Positions 6,583 through 12,385 of a stretch of 12,385 bases of DNA are shown piece after piece. The notes under the pieces were generated by a model, which was not told the DNA's origin, did not search any database, and worked only from the letters and a program-made list of their open reading frames with translations. The position numbers were made by a program, and so were the translations under genes. How positions within the stretch are numbered: the first letter of the stretch is position 1; the number at the start of each line of letters is the position of its first letter. The DNA is from Bacteroidales bacterium (GTDB lineage: Bacteria > Bacteroidota > Bacteroidia > Bacteroidales > Paludibacteraceae): assembly GCA_900767595.1 (NCBI GenBank), contig CAAFZS010000041.1:1-12385 (forward strand). The letters run 5' to 3'.

Positions 6583-9260
6583 TATTCTAATGAGCGAGCC
6601 ACCTCGATGGTCTCGAAGGATTCGAGTATATCGCCCTCCACTATATCGTTATAGGAACGGAGACTTACACCGCATTCTTGGTTAACACCCATCTCTTTGA
6701 CATCATCCTTGCCATGCTTAAGGGCAAGCATATCACCAGTGTAGATGACGATACCGTCACGGATGACGCGCAGTTTATTTCCGCGTTTAATTTTTCCTTC
6801 CTTCACGATACAGCCGGCAATCGTTCCGACTTTCGAGATGTGGAAGGTCTGTTGAACCTCTAAGGTTGCCGTCACTTCCTCTTTCTCCTCCGGTGAGAGC
6901 ATGCCTGCCATAGCGGCTTTCACTTCCTCGATAGCGTCATAAATGATGCTATACAAGTGAATATCGACTTCGGCGGTCTCTGCCATCTTACGGGCGGTAC
7001 CGGTAGGACGGACATTAAAGCCGACGATAACGGCATCCGAAGCCTCGGCGAGGAGGACATCCGAATCGGAGATAGCACCCACCGCTTTGTGGATAACATT
7101 GACTTGTATATTCTCTGTCGAGAGTTTGATGAGCGAGTCGGACAATGCTTCGACGGAACCATCCACATCCGCTTTGACGATGAGGTTGAGTTCCTTAAAG
7201 TCTCCAATTGCCAGACGGCGACCGATCTCGTCGAGACCAATATGTTTCTTGGTGCGAATAGACATCTCGCGTTGCAGTTGTTCGCGTTTGTTCGCTACTT
7301 CGCGCGCCTCTTGTTCGGTCGGCATCACATTGAACTCATCACCGGCCGTCGGTGCGCCGTTGAGACCTAAGATCACTGCCGGTTCACCGGGCAAGGCCTG
7401 TTCGATTTTCTGTCCACGCTCATTGAACATCGCTTTGATACGTCCGTGAGCCGTTCCGGCAAGGACTACATCTCCCATGTGCAAGGTACCGTCGGAAACG
7501 AGAAGGGTGGCAACGTAGCCACGTCCTTTATCGAGGGAAGACTCGATGATTGAACCTTTGGCACGACGTTTGGGGTTGGCTTTGAGGTCGAGCATCTCGG
7601 CTTCAAGCAGCACTTTCTCAAGCAACTCGAAGACACCTGTTCCGGCTTTGGCGGATATGTCTTGGGACTGGTATTTACCACCCCACTCCTCGATGAGCAG
7701 GTTCATGTTTGCCAGTTCCTCTTTAATCTTATCGGGATTAGCGGACGGTTTATCGCACTTATTGATAGCAAAGATCATAGGTACGCCTGCGGCTTGTGCG
7801 TGGGATATGGCTTCACGCGTCTGCGGCATCACGCCGTCATCGGCAGCGACGATAATAATGGCTATATCCGTCACCTTCGCTCCACGGGCACGCATAGCGG
7901 TGAACGCTTCGTGACCAGGGGTATCAAGGAAAGTGATGTGTTGTCCGTTTTTGAGTTGGACGTTGTAAGCACCGATGTGTTGGGTGATGCCACCTGCCTC
8001 ACCCGCGATGACGTTCGTGTTACGGATATGGTCAAGGAGCGAGGTCTTACCGTGGTCAACGTGACCCATCACGGTCACAATCGGGCAACGCGGTTCGAGG
8101 TCGGCGTCGGTGAACTCGTCTTCATCCGAAGCGATGTCGGCCTCTACTTGGGAAGAGGTGTATTCGGTGGTAAAGCCAAACTCCTCTGCGACGATATTAA
8201 TCGTCTCTGCATCCAGACGTTGGTTGATGGATACCATCATACCGAGACTCAAGCAAGTACCGATGATTTTCGTTACGGGCACGTTCATCATTACCGCCAA
8301 GTCATTGACGGTCACGAACTCGGTGAGTTTAAGGATGGTAGATTGAGCCCTTTCTTCGGCTTTAGCTTCGGCCATCTTCTCGCGTTCGAGTTCGCGGCGT
8401 TCCCGTTTATGTTTAGAGGTAGCTGTCTTACCTTTGTTTCCTTGGAGACGAGCGATTGTCTCTTTTATTTGACGTTGCACTTCTTCGTCGTCCACCTCAA
8501 CCTTCAAGGGGCGTTTCGGTCCTTTGGACTTGCCCTTTTGGTTGCTTGCAACATCAATGTCCACCTTGTTTTGTTTGAAGCGTTCGCGTTTGCGTTTCTC
8601 GTTGGCTTGCTGATTAGCCTGCTGTTGCGCTTGCTGACGCTGTTCACGTTCCTTGCGTTTCTCCTCCTTCGATTTCTTCTCAGGATGGGTGGCTTGATTG
8701 ATACTGGATAGATCAATCTTTCCTACGATCTTTGGACCGGCAGCGGGAGCGGGCTGAGCATGTTTAGCGGGTTGAGCAGGTTTAGCCCGACCTTCGGTCT
8801 GTTGAGCAGGCTGTTGCGCCATCTTACGTTTGAGTTCAGCTTCCGCCTTGAGGGCAGCTTCCACTTCGGCCTTAGCCTTAGCTTGTGCTTCGGCTTTCGC
8901 TTTTGCTTCGGCTTCCAACTCTTGTTGACGACGAGCCTGCTCGCGCGCTTTCTTCTCGGCATCAAGGTCTATGCGACCGACGACCTTTGGTCCGGCAGCG
9001 ACAAGGTCTGTTGCCGGTTGAGAAGCGTTTTTCTCTGTTGCTTCAGACTGCTGAACGCGCTCTTGGAGTTGTTGTGATTGACGTTCTGCTTCTAACTTGA
9101 TAGCCTTGTCCTTGTTAAATTCCTTGGCGAGGAGCAGATAAAGGTCGTCATCTATACGGGTATTAGGATCCGTAGCGATTTCCTTACCTTGCTTCGCACA
9201 GAATTCTACGGCGGTGGACATGCCGATGTTGAGTTCTTTACAAGCTTTGATAAGTTTCAT
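6582..9260 (-). CDS. infB: Translation initiation factor IF-2
   Basis: A GTPase that brings fMet-tRNA to the 30S subunit and promotes subunit joining. At 892 aa it is close to the E. coli length. Visible parts: an N-terminal IF2N-like domain (about 1-50); a long charged linker (about 55-305) with an A/K/E-rich coiled-coil stretch (115-147); a second IF2N-like domain (about 308-365); then the G domain with G1 GHVDHGKT (399-406), G3 DTPGHE (446-451) and G4 NKCD (500-503), followed by domain II and the C-terminal tRNA-binding domains. The linker holds two near-identical motifs, AAGPKVVGRIDL (88-99) and AAGPKIVGKIDL (173-184). It sits in the conserved order rimP-nusA-infB, 82 nt after nusA, and its stop overlaps the transporter start. 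Confidence 0.98.
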   Translation of the reverse strand: MKLIKACKELNIGMSTAVEFCAKQGKEIATDPNTRIDDDLYLLLAKEFNKDKAIKLEAERQSQQLQERVQQSEATEKNASQPATDLVAAGPKVVGRIDLDAEKKAREQARRQQELEAEAKAKAEAQAKAKAEVEAALKAEAELKRKMAQQPAQQTEGRAKPAQPAKHAQPAPAAGPKIVGKIDLSSINQATHPEKKSKEEKRKEREQRQQAQQQANQQANEKRKRERFKQNKVDIDVASNQKGKSKGPKRPLKVEVDDEEVQRQIKETIARLQGNKGKTATSKHKRERRELEREKMAEAKAEERAQSTILKLTEFVTVNDLAVMMNVPVTKIIGTCLSLGMMVSINQRLDAETINIVAEEFGFTTEYTSSQVEADIASDEDEFTDADLEPRCPIVTVMGHVDHGKTSLLDHIRNTNVIAGEAGGITQHIGAYNVQLKNGQHITFLDTPGHEAFTAMRARGAKVTDIAIIIVAADDGVMPQTREAISHAQAAGVPMIFAINKCDKPSANPDKIKEELANMNLLIEEWGGKYQSQDISAKAGTGVFELLEKVLLEAEMLDLKANPKRRAKGSIIESSLDKGRGYVATLLVSDGTLHMGDVVLAGTAHGRIKAMFNERGQKIEQALPGEPAVILGLNGAPTAGDEFNVMPTEQEAREVANKREQLQREMSIRTKKHIGLDEIGRRLAIGDFKELNLIVKADVDGSVEALSDSLIKLSTENIQVNVIHKAVGAISDSDVLLAEASDAVIVGFNVRPTGTARKMAETAEVDIHLYSIIYDAIEEVKAAMAGMLSPEEKEEVTATLEVQQTFHISKVGTIAGCIVKEGKIKRGNKLRVIRDGIVIYTGDMLALKHGKDDVKEMGVNQECGVSLRSYNDIVEGDILESFETIEVARSLE

Positions 9261-9275
9261 TGTTAATAGGATTTT

Positions 9276-9324
9276 AGACCGCCCTTCGGGCTGGCAGACC
9301 GCTTCGCTGGCAGACCGCTTCGCT
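9276..9324 (-). repeat. Hairpin-forming tandem repeats in the nusA-infB gap
   Basis: Two exact 16-bp units, GGCAGACCGCTTCGCT, lie at 9293-9308 and 9309-9324. A related third unit at 9276-9292 has its core replaced by the palindrome GCCCTTCGGGC (9281-9291). In the minus-strand mRNA each unit reads as a small GC hairpin with a GAA loop followed by GGTCTGCC, giving three consecutive small hairpins between the nusA stop and the infB start. Confidence 0.85.
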
Positions 9325-9342
9325 GAAGGATATCATTATTAA

Positions 9343-10599
9343 TTAATCGTTTTCAAATTCAGTAGCAAGGATGCGATAGACATCGTCTACGGTTTCTTCC
9401 TCAAGGTCGGTGCGTTTCATCAGTTCCTCCTTCGGGAGATTGAGAACGGACTTAGCGGTGTCTAAGCCAACCGCTTTGATGGCGTCGATAACCCATTGGT
9501 CGATTTCGTCATTGAACTCGTCCAAATAGATATCTTCAACATCTTCCTCGTCCATCTCGCGATATACATCGATTTGATAGTCGGTGAGCATAGAAGCGAG
9601 TTTGATGTTATATCCGCCCTTACCGATAGCCAAAGAAACCTCATCGGGCTTGAGATAGACTTCTGCCTTTTTATTTGCCTCATCGATGTTCATCGAAGAT
9701 ATCTTAGCCGGAGCCAAAGCACGTTGGATAAACAGATTGATATTCGAGGTATAGTTAATGACATCGATATTCTCATTGCGCAGTTCGCGAACGATACCGT
9801 GGATACGGGCACCTTTGATACCTACGCAAGCGCCTACGGGGTCGATGCGGTCATCAAAACTCTCCACCGCAACCTTGGCGCGCTCACCCGGGATACGGGC
9901 AATCTTCTTGATGGCGATTAGACCATCGTGCACTTCAGGAACTTCTTGTTCGAAGAGGCGTTGCAAGAACAACGGACTGGTACGGGACAAGATAATCTTC
10001 GGGTTCGAGTTATTGTTCTCTACTTGAACAACCACGGCACGAACGACATCTCCCTTGCGGTAATAGTCGGTCGGAATCTGGTTCTGTTTGGGCAGGTAGA
10101 GTTCGTTATCGTCCTCATCCAGCAGCAGCATCTCTTTTTTCCATACTTGGTAGAGTTCGCCACTAACGACTTGGCCCAACATATCCGAGTACTTGAGGTA
10201 CAGATTCTCCTTTTGGAGTTCGAGAATCTTCGAAGCCAGCGTTTGGCGCAGATTCAGAATCATACGACGACCAAAGGAGGCGAACGGAACGAGGTCGGTT
10301 ACTTCCTCGCCCACTTCTGCTTCATCATCAATCAGAAGAGCATCGGAGAGGGCAATCTGGGTATCCGGATTAGCCACATCATCGTCCTCCATGACAAGAC
10401 GGTTACGATAGATCTCTAAGTCGCCCTTATCGGGGTTAATGATGACATCGTAGTTAGCGTCGGTGCCATACATCTTAGCGATCACATTACGGAAGGAGTC
10501 TTCCAACACATTGATAAACGTTTGACGATCAATGTTTTTGAGTTCTTTGAACTCTGAGAAAATGTCAATCAAGTTGATTGACTCTTGCGTTTTTGCCAT
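9343..10599 (-). CDS. nusA: Transcription termination/antitermination factor NusA
   Basis: Binds RNA polymerase and nascent RNA, controlling pausing, termination and antitermination. The protein is 418 aa, a usual size for forms without the extra acidic repeats of E. coli. Domains in order: N-terminal RNA-polymerase-binding domain (about 1-125), S1 domain (about 135-205), KH1 with GIKGARI (260-266), KH2 with AIGKGGYNIKLA (324-335), and a short C-terminal helical segment (about 365-418) rich in Asp and Glu that resembles a helix-hairpin-helix tail. It lies 43 nt after rimP, with heptamer repeats filling most of the gap, and 82 nt before infB. NusA autoregulates this operon in E. coli; whether it does so here is unknown. 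Confidence 0.97.
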   Translation of the reverse strand: MAKTQESINLIDIFSEFKELKNIDRQTFINVLEDSFRNVIAKMYGTDANYDVIINPDKGDLEIYRNRLVMEDDDVANPDTQIALSDALLIDDEAEVGEEVTDLVPFASFGRRMILNLRQTLASKILELQKENLYLKYSDMLGQVVSGELYQVWKKEMLLLDEDDNELYLPKQNQIPTDYYRKGDVVRAVVVQVENNNSNPKIILSRTSPLFLQRLFEQEVPEVHDGLIAIKKIARIPGERAKVAVESFDDRIDPVGACVGIKGARIHGIVRELRNENIDVINYTSNINLFIQRALAPAKISSMNIDEANKKAEVYLKPDEVSLAIGKGGYNIKLASMLTDYQIDVYREMDEEDVEDIYLDEFNDEIDQWVIDAIKAVGLDTAKSVLNLPKEELMKRTDLEEETVDDVYRILATEFEND

Positions 10600-10613
10600 A
10601 ATTATATTTATTT

Positions 10614-10644
10614 ATTGAAGATTGACTATTGAAGATTGAAGATT
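10614..10644 (-). repeat. ATTGAAG heptamers across the rimP stop codon
   Basis: On the plus strand the units ATTGAAG (10614), ATTGACT (10621), ATTGAAG (10628) and ATTGAAG (10635) run in perfect 7-bp register, and the final partial ATT overlaps the rimP stop codon (10643-10645). The array ends 14 nt before the nusA ATG. It is the same heptamer seen at 202-254, placed like the ATTAGTC array between pyrG and pdxA. Confidence 0.9.
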
Positions 10645-11080
10645 AAATTTTGAGGTCATAACGAATGTATTTGACATCGCTATAGCCGAAGGTTAGCGTT
10701 TGGATTTCTTTCTTTTTCACGGGAACATCGACCATGAAACTCTCCTCATCCACGCTGACTAACACGCCGTGCAGTTTCTTGCCCTCGTTCGTGAGTAGTT
10801 CCACATCGTGGTTGAGGTTTTTCTCATATTGCAGTCTCGTCTTAAACGGAGCGGTAAGACTGACACTTCCCACTTCGAGGGAGTAGTCTTCTTGCTCGCG
10901 GTCGAGTTGGTCATTGAGATACGCATTAAGTTGAGCACAAAAATCCAAGTCCACTCCTTCGAGACGATCCACCTCTACGAGGATATCATTCGTTGGCGAA
11001 ACAGTGAGTGTCGTAAGCTGATAATTTGTGCCTGCGAGGTACTCCTTAATAATAGTTTCAAGTGTTGATGTCGTTATCAT
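10643..11080 (-). CDS. rimP: Ribosome maturation factor RimP
   Basis: Needed for maturation of the 30S ribosomal subunit. The protein is 145 aa, within the family range. It has an N-terminal alpha/beta domain (about 1-72) and a C-terminal Sm-like beta domain (about 80-145). The inter-domain signature that reads SPGLDRPL in many bacteria is degenerate here (VGSVSLTAPFK, 70-80), but its position, the following Tyr and the order rimP-nusA-infB identify the gene. It is the first gene of the operon, with a strong promoter at 11141-11172 and a 9-bp hairpin in its roughly 50-nt leader. Confidence 0.92.
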   Translation of the reverse strand: MITTSTLETIIKEYLAGTNYQLTTLTVSPTNDILVEVDRLEGVDLDFCAQLNAYLNDQLDREQEDYSLEVGSVSLTAPFKTRLQYEKNLNHDVELLTNEGKKLHGVLVSVDEESFMVDVPVKKKEIQTLTFGYSDVKYIRYDLKI

Positions 11081-11101
11081 GTTGAGTTTATTCTATACGA
11101 C

Positions 11102-11125
11102 GAGGGAACCTTTTCGGGTCCCCTC
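11102..11125 (-). promoter_or_regulatory. Hairpin in the rimP mRNA leader
   Basis: In the minus-strand transcript GAGGGGACC pairs with GGTTCCCTC (9 bp, one G-U pair) around a CGAAAA loop. It lies just after the predicted start site (about 11133) and 21 nt before the rimP ATG. No U run follows, so it is not an intrinsic terminator. It could stabilise the 5' end or serve as a regulatory site. Confidence 0.65.
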
Positions 11126-11140
11126 ATTCAAAATCGACTG

Positions 11141-11172
11141 CAAAGGTACGACTTTTTTTTGATATATGCAAA
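11141..11172 (-). promoter_or_regulatory. Promoter of the rimP-nusA-infB operon
   Basis: On the minus strand TTTG (11172-11169), a 20-nt spacer with a T/A tract, and TACCTTTG (11148-11141). From inside the spacer to about 100 bp upstream (11153-11221) the DNA is nearly the same as upstream of the DUF4160 gene (11766-11833), including a 27-bp exact match (11153-11179 and 11766-11792). The homologous block begins 7 nt past the DUF2442 stop codon. Confidence 0.85.
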
Positions 11173-11227
11173 TTTATTTGTAATTTTTTGGCATTTTTAT
11201 TAAGATTTGTGTGGTTTTTTGACTGAG

Positions 11228-11476
11228 TTAGATTGCTATTCCGTACTCGTAGAGACAATCACTTGGCAAATCAATATCCTCACTCCAAGTAACACAAGTC
11301 CGGCTTGCGTCAACTTGGAAACTACGATACAGACCGCATTCTTTTTGCAAACTGCGGAAAGATGGGATGGTCTCAATATCTTCTTTTAGATTATAGTGCA
11401 CTGTTTTCCCATCATCGAACTTCACCAAAAGAATGAAGTTATCTAACGCTTGTATTTCCTTTATTCTTGGAATCAT
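11228..11476 (-). CDS. DUF2442-family small protein
   Basis: An 82-aa protein beginning MIPRIKEIQALDNFILLVKF and containing DGKTVHYNLKEDI, which matches the compact beta-rich DUF2442 family of unknown molecular function. There is no signal peptide or membrane segment. The start codon overlaps the DUF4160 stop in an ATGA, so the two are translationally coupled. Small coupled DUF4160/DUF2442 pairs are common in bacteria and resemble toxin-antitoxin modules in size and layout, but I know of no firm proof of toxicity. The DNA is visibly more AT-rich than rimP, nusA or infB, consistent with an accessory gene. Confidence 0.85.
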   Translation of the reverse strand: MIPRIKEIQALDNFILLVKFDDGKTVHYNLKEDIETIPSFRSLQKECGLYRSFQVDASRTCVTWSEDIDLPSDCLYEYGIAI

Positions 11477-11724
11477 AGTGGAGGTAATTTAATCATTACT
11501 TGTTTCTGCCACATATCTTTTAATTGCTCTTTATTCGGGACAAGCCACTCCTTAACTAATTCTTGTGCACGTTGCGGTAAATCGCCATCAATCATTTCTA
11601 GGGTGTTGATGTCAAAGACACCTACATATTCATTATACAAGGCGTGGATGTGCGCCGGTTCGTGTTCTTTCGGTTTAAAGAACATTTTAATAATAATTCC
11701 GTAAAAGCGACTGATTTCAGGCAT
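11473..11724 (-). CDS. DUF4160-family small protein
   Basis: An 83-aa protein starting MPEISRFYGIIIKMFF, with the family signature HEPAHIHALY (His21, His25, His27) and a C-terminal basic and hydrophobic tail. The histidine cluster could bind a metal or act in catalysis, but no activity is established to my knowledge. The frame is open back to 11784, yet the start at 11724 gives the canonical DUF4160 N terminus and sits about 22 nt after the predicted transcript start, while an upstream start would lie before or inside the promoter. First gene of the pair with DUF2442 (ATGA overlap). AT-rich compared with the ribosomal operon. Confidence 0.87.
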   Translation of the reverse strand: MPEISRFYGIIIKMFFKPKEHEPAHIHALYNEYVGVFDINTLEMIDGDLPQRAQELVKEWLVPNKEQLKDMWQKQVMIKLPPL

Positions 11725-11753
11725 ATTGTTTGTATTTTTGCAGTTTTGCGCTG

Positions 11754-11785
11754 CAAAATTACAGTTTTTTTTTGATATATGCAAA
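11754..11785 (-). promoter_or_regulatory. Promoter of the DUF4160-DUF2442 pair
   Basis: On the minus strand TTTG (11785-11782), a 20-nt spacer and TAATTTTG (11761-11754). The -33 region and about 50 bp upstream copy the rimP promoter module. A short inverted repeat, TTTTGCAG (11737-11744) and CTGCAAAA (11751-11758), overlaps the -7 box and the likely start site, where an autoregulator could bind. Confidence 0.8.
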
Positions 11786-11916
11786 TTTATTTATATTTTT
11801 TTGGCATTTTTTGTTAGATTTTTATGGATTTTTGCTCCTTAGGAGCTTTCCTCCAATTGCTCAATTGATTTTTTATCCTTCTTGTTCAGATTTTTATAGC
11901 GTCGCGAAGTGGACAT

Positions 11917-12107
11917 CGAAATGGACATGTCCAAATGTCCATTTCGTGCTAAATGACTGATGGAAAGCGGATTATAGAGATATGGACAAATGGACATGTC
12001 CATTTCGAAAGTGCCACGAAAATGCCAATGGCATTTTGGCACTTTACTATAACTCACTGTATTATAGTTTATTACACGAAAGTGCCAAAGCGCCACTGGC
12101 ACTTTCA
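11917..12107. repeat. Cluster of CGAA-ended hairpins
   Basis: Four inverted repeats follow each other. CGAAATGGACAT / ATGTCCATTTCG (11917-11946) has a 12-bp stem and 6-nt loop. AAATGGACATGTCCATTT (11988-12005) is a perfect 18-bp palindrome. AAAGTGCC-ACG-AAAATGCC pairs with GGCATTTT-GGCACTTT (12008-12045) as a double 8-bp stem with one bulge. GAAAGTGCCA / TGGCACTTTC (12078-12106) has a 10-bp stem. Outer ends are CGAAA or TTTCG in most. The first two share the GGACATGTCC core with the left-end hairpin; the last two use a GTGCCA core. Confidence 0.85.
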
Positions 12108-12228
12108 TATGTGTAAACAAAATTAGGAAAAAGTCAATGTTTTTAGGAAAAAACCGAGAGGATGTTGAGAGGTGATGGATGGTTAGAGTACGGGCAGGGG
12201 TCTTGCATAGGCCTTAAAAGTTGTGGAA

Positions 12229-12260
12229 ATGTTGTGACTATGTTGTGACTATGTTGTGAC
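12229..12260. repeat. 11-bp tandem repeat ATGTTGTGACT, nearly three copies
   Basis: Units start at 12229, 12240 and 12251; the third lacks only its last base. No coding frame crosses them without stops on the plus strand. Too short and without spacers, so not a CRISPR. Closely spaced 11-bp iterons can be protein-binding sites, but nothing else supports that here. Confidence 0.85.
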
Positions 12261-12275
12261 GACGAAGGCAAATGG

Positions 12276-12313
12276 GTCCGCCCGCTGACGCATCAATGAC
12301 ATTGAGGGCGGAC
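12276..12313. repeat. Interrupted palindrome GTCCGCCC...GGGCGGAC
   Basis: GTCCGCCC (12276-12283) and GGGCGGAC (12306-12313) are exact inverses. Immediately inside the right arm, TCAATG-A-CATTGA (12293-12305) is a second perfect palindrome, so the right half pairs continuously with two left blocks separated by a 9-nt bulge. No T run follows. It may be a hairpin or a protein or recombinase site; function unknown. Confidence 0.75.
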
Positions 12314-12345
12314 TGAACGAAGACCCTACGGTGATCCTTCGGTAA

Positions 12346-12367
12346 CGTATCGGTATCGTATCGGTGA
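12346..12367. repeat. 11-bp tandem repeat CGTATCGGT(AT/GA), two copies
   Basis: CGTATCGGTAT (12346-12356) is followed directly by CGTATCGGTGA (12357-12367). It is the second 11-bp tandem array within 120 bp, close to the window edge, so the full extent of the array cannot be seen. Confidence 0.7.
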
Positions 12368-12385
12368 GGTCTCGATATTACCCTA

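Larger units (their letters stand above)
11786..12385. other. Gene-free right end, rich in hairpins and tandem repeats
   Basis: No credible gene. The longest open frame (minus strand, 11839-12120) is a translation of the hairpin cluster. A minus-strand frame of about 49 codons enters from the window edge and stops in the 11-bp tandem repeat, but has no recognisable family. Apart from the listed repeats there is a GCTCCTTAGGAGC palindrome at 11834-11846 and two TTAGGAAAAA copies near 12123 and 12143. Confidence 0.55.

Noticed and set aside
7662..8711. Long plus-strand open frame of 349 codons antisense to infB
   Set aside because: It lies wholly opposite intact infB; its Phe/Leu-rich product reflects the A/K/E-rich linker read backwards.
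11839..12120. Minus-strand open frame of 93 codons at the right end
   Set aside because: It is a translation of the hairpin cluster; repeated peptides in it mirror the DNA repeats. A possible TAATTTTG at 12125-12118 lacks a -33 box at the proper distance.
12229..12367. CRISPR-like array
   Set aside because: Repeats are 11 bp with no spacers between units and no cas genes nearby.

Overview
The window looks like chromosomal DNA from a member of the Bacteroidota, most likely order Bacteroidales. Five promoters fit the known Bacteroidetes pattern (a -33 TTTG, a 20-nt spacer and a -7 TAnnTTTG). Start codons have no obvious Shine-Dalgarno sequences, and the core proteins read like Bacteroidales orthologues. 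Assignment below order is not possible from the sequence alone.

Layout. Positions 1-505 hold no credible gene but are full of short inverted and heptamer repeats, with a degenerate promoter copy. A rightward operon follows: pyrG (CTP synthase), pdxA (vitamin B6 synthesis) and a short-chain dehydrogenase/reductase. It meets a leftward block head-on at about 4063-4356. That convergence zone holds partial copies of a tRNA 3' end, an inverted repeat and a bidirectional terminator. Next come tRNA-Ser(CGA) with its own promoter and a long leftward operon read from high to low coordinates: rimP, nusA, infB, a DASS/SLC13-type transporter and a lipoprotein alpha/beta hydrolase. The infB stop and the transporter start overlap (TAATG), and the hydrolase starts one base after the transporter stop. 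Upstream of rimP is a leftward two-gene cassette, DUF4160 then DUF2442, overlapping by ATGA. The right end (11786-12385) has no credible gene and carries strong hairpins, two sets of 11-bp tandem repeats and an interrupted palindrome.

How it works together. rimP-nusA-infB is the conserved translation/transcription core (30S maturation, elongation/antitermination factor, initiation factor 2). Two envelope genes are appended by translational coupling, which is less usual. pyrG and pdxA are metabolic housekeeping genes. The DUF4160-DUF2442 pair is accessory and visibly more AT-rich.

I found no defence system, CRISPR array, complete insertion sequence or prophage. The notable signals are in non-coding DNA. 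A roughly 45-70-bp promoter-upstream module is repeated at three or four loci with identical geometry. Partial duplicates of the tRNA-Ser 3' end look like integration footprints. Heptamer repeats overlap stop codons, and a CGAA-ended hairpin family appears at both ends of the window.
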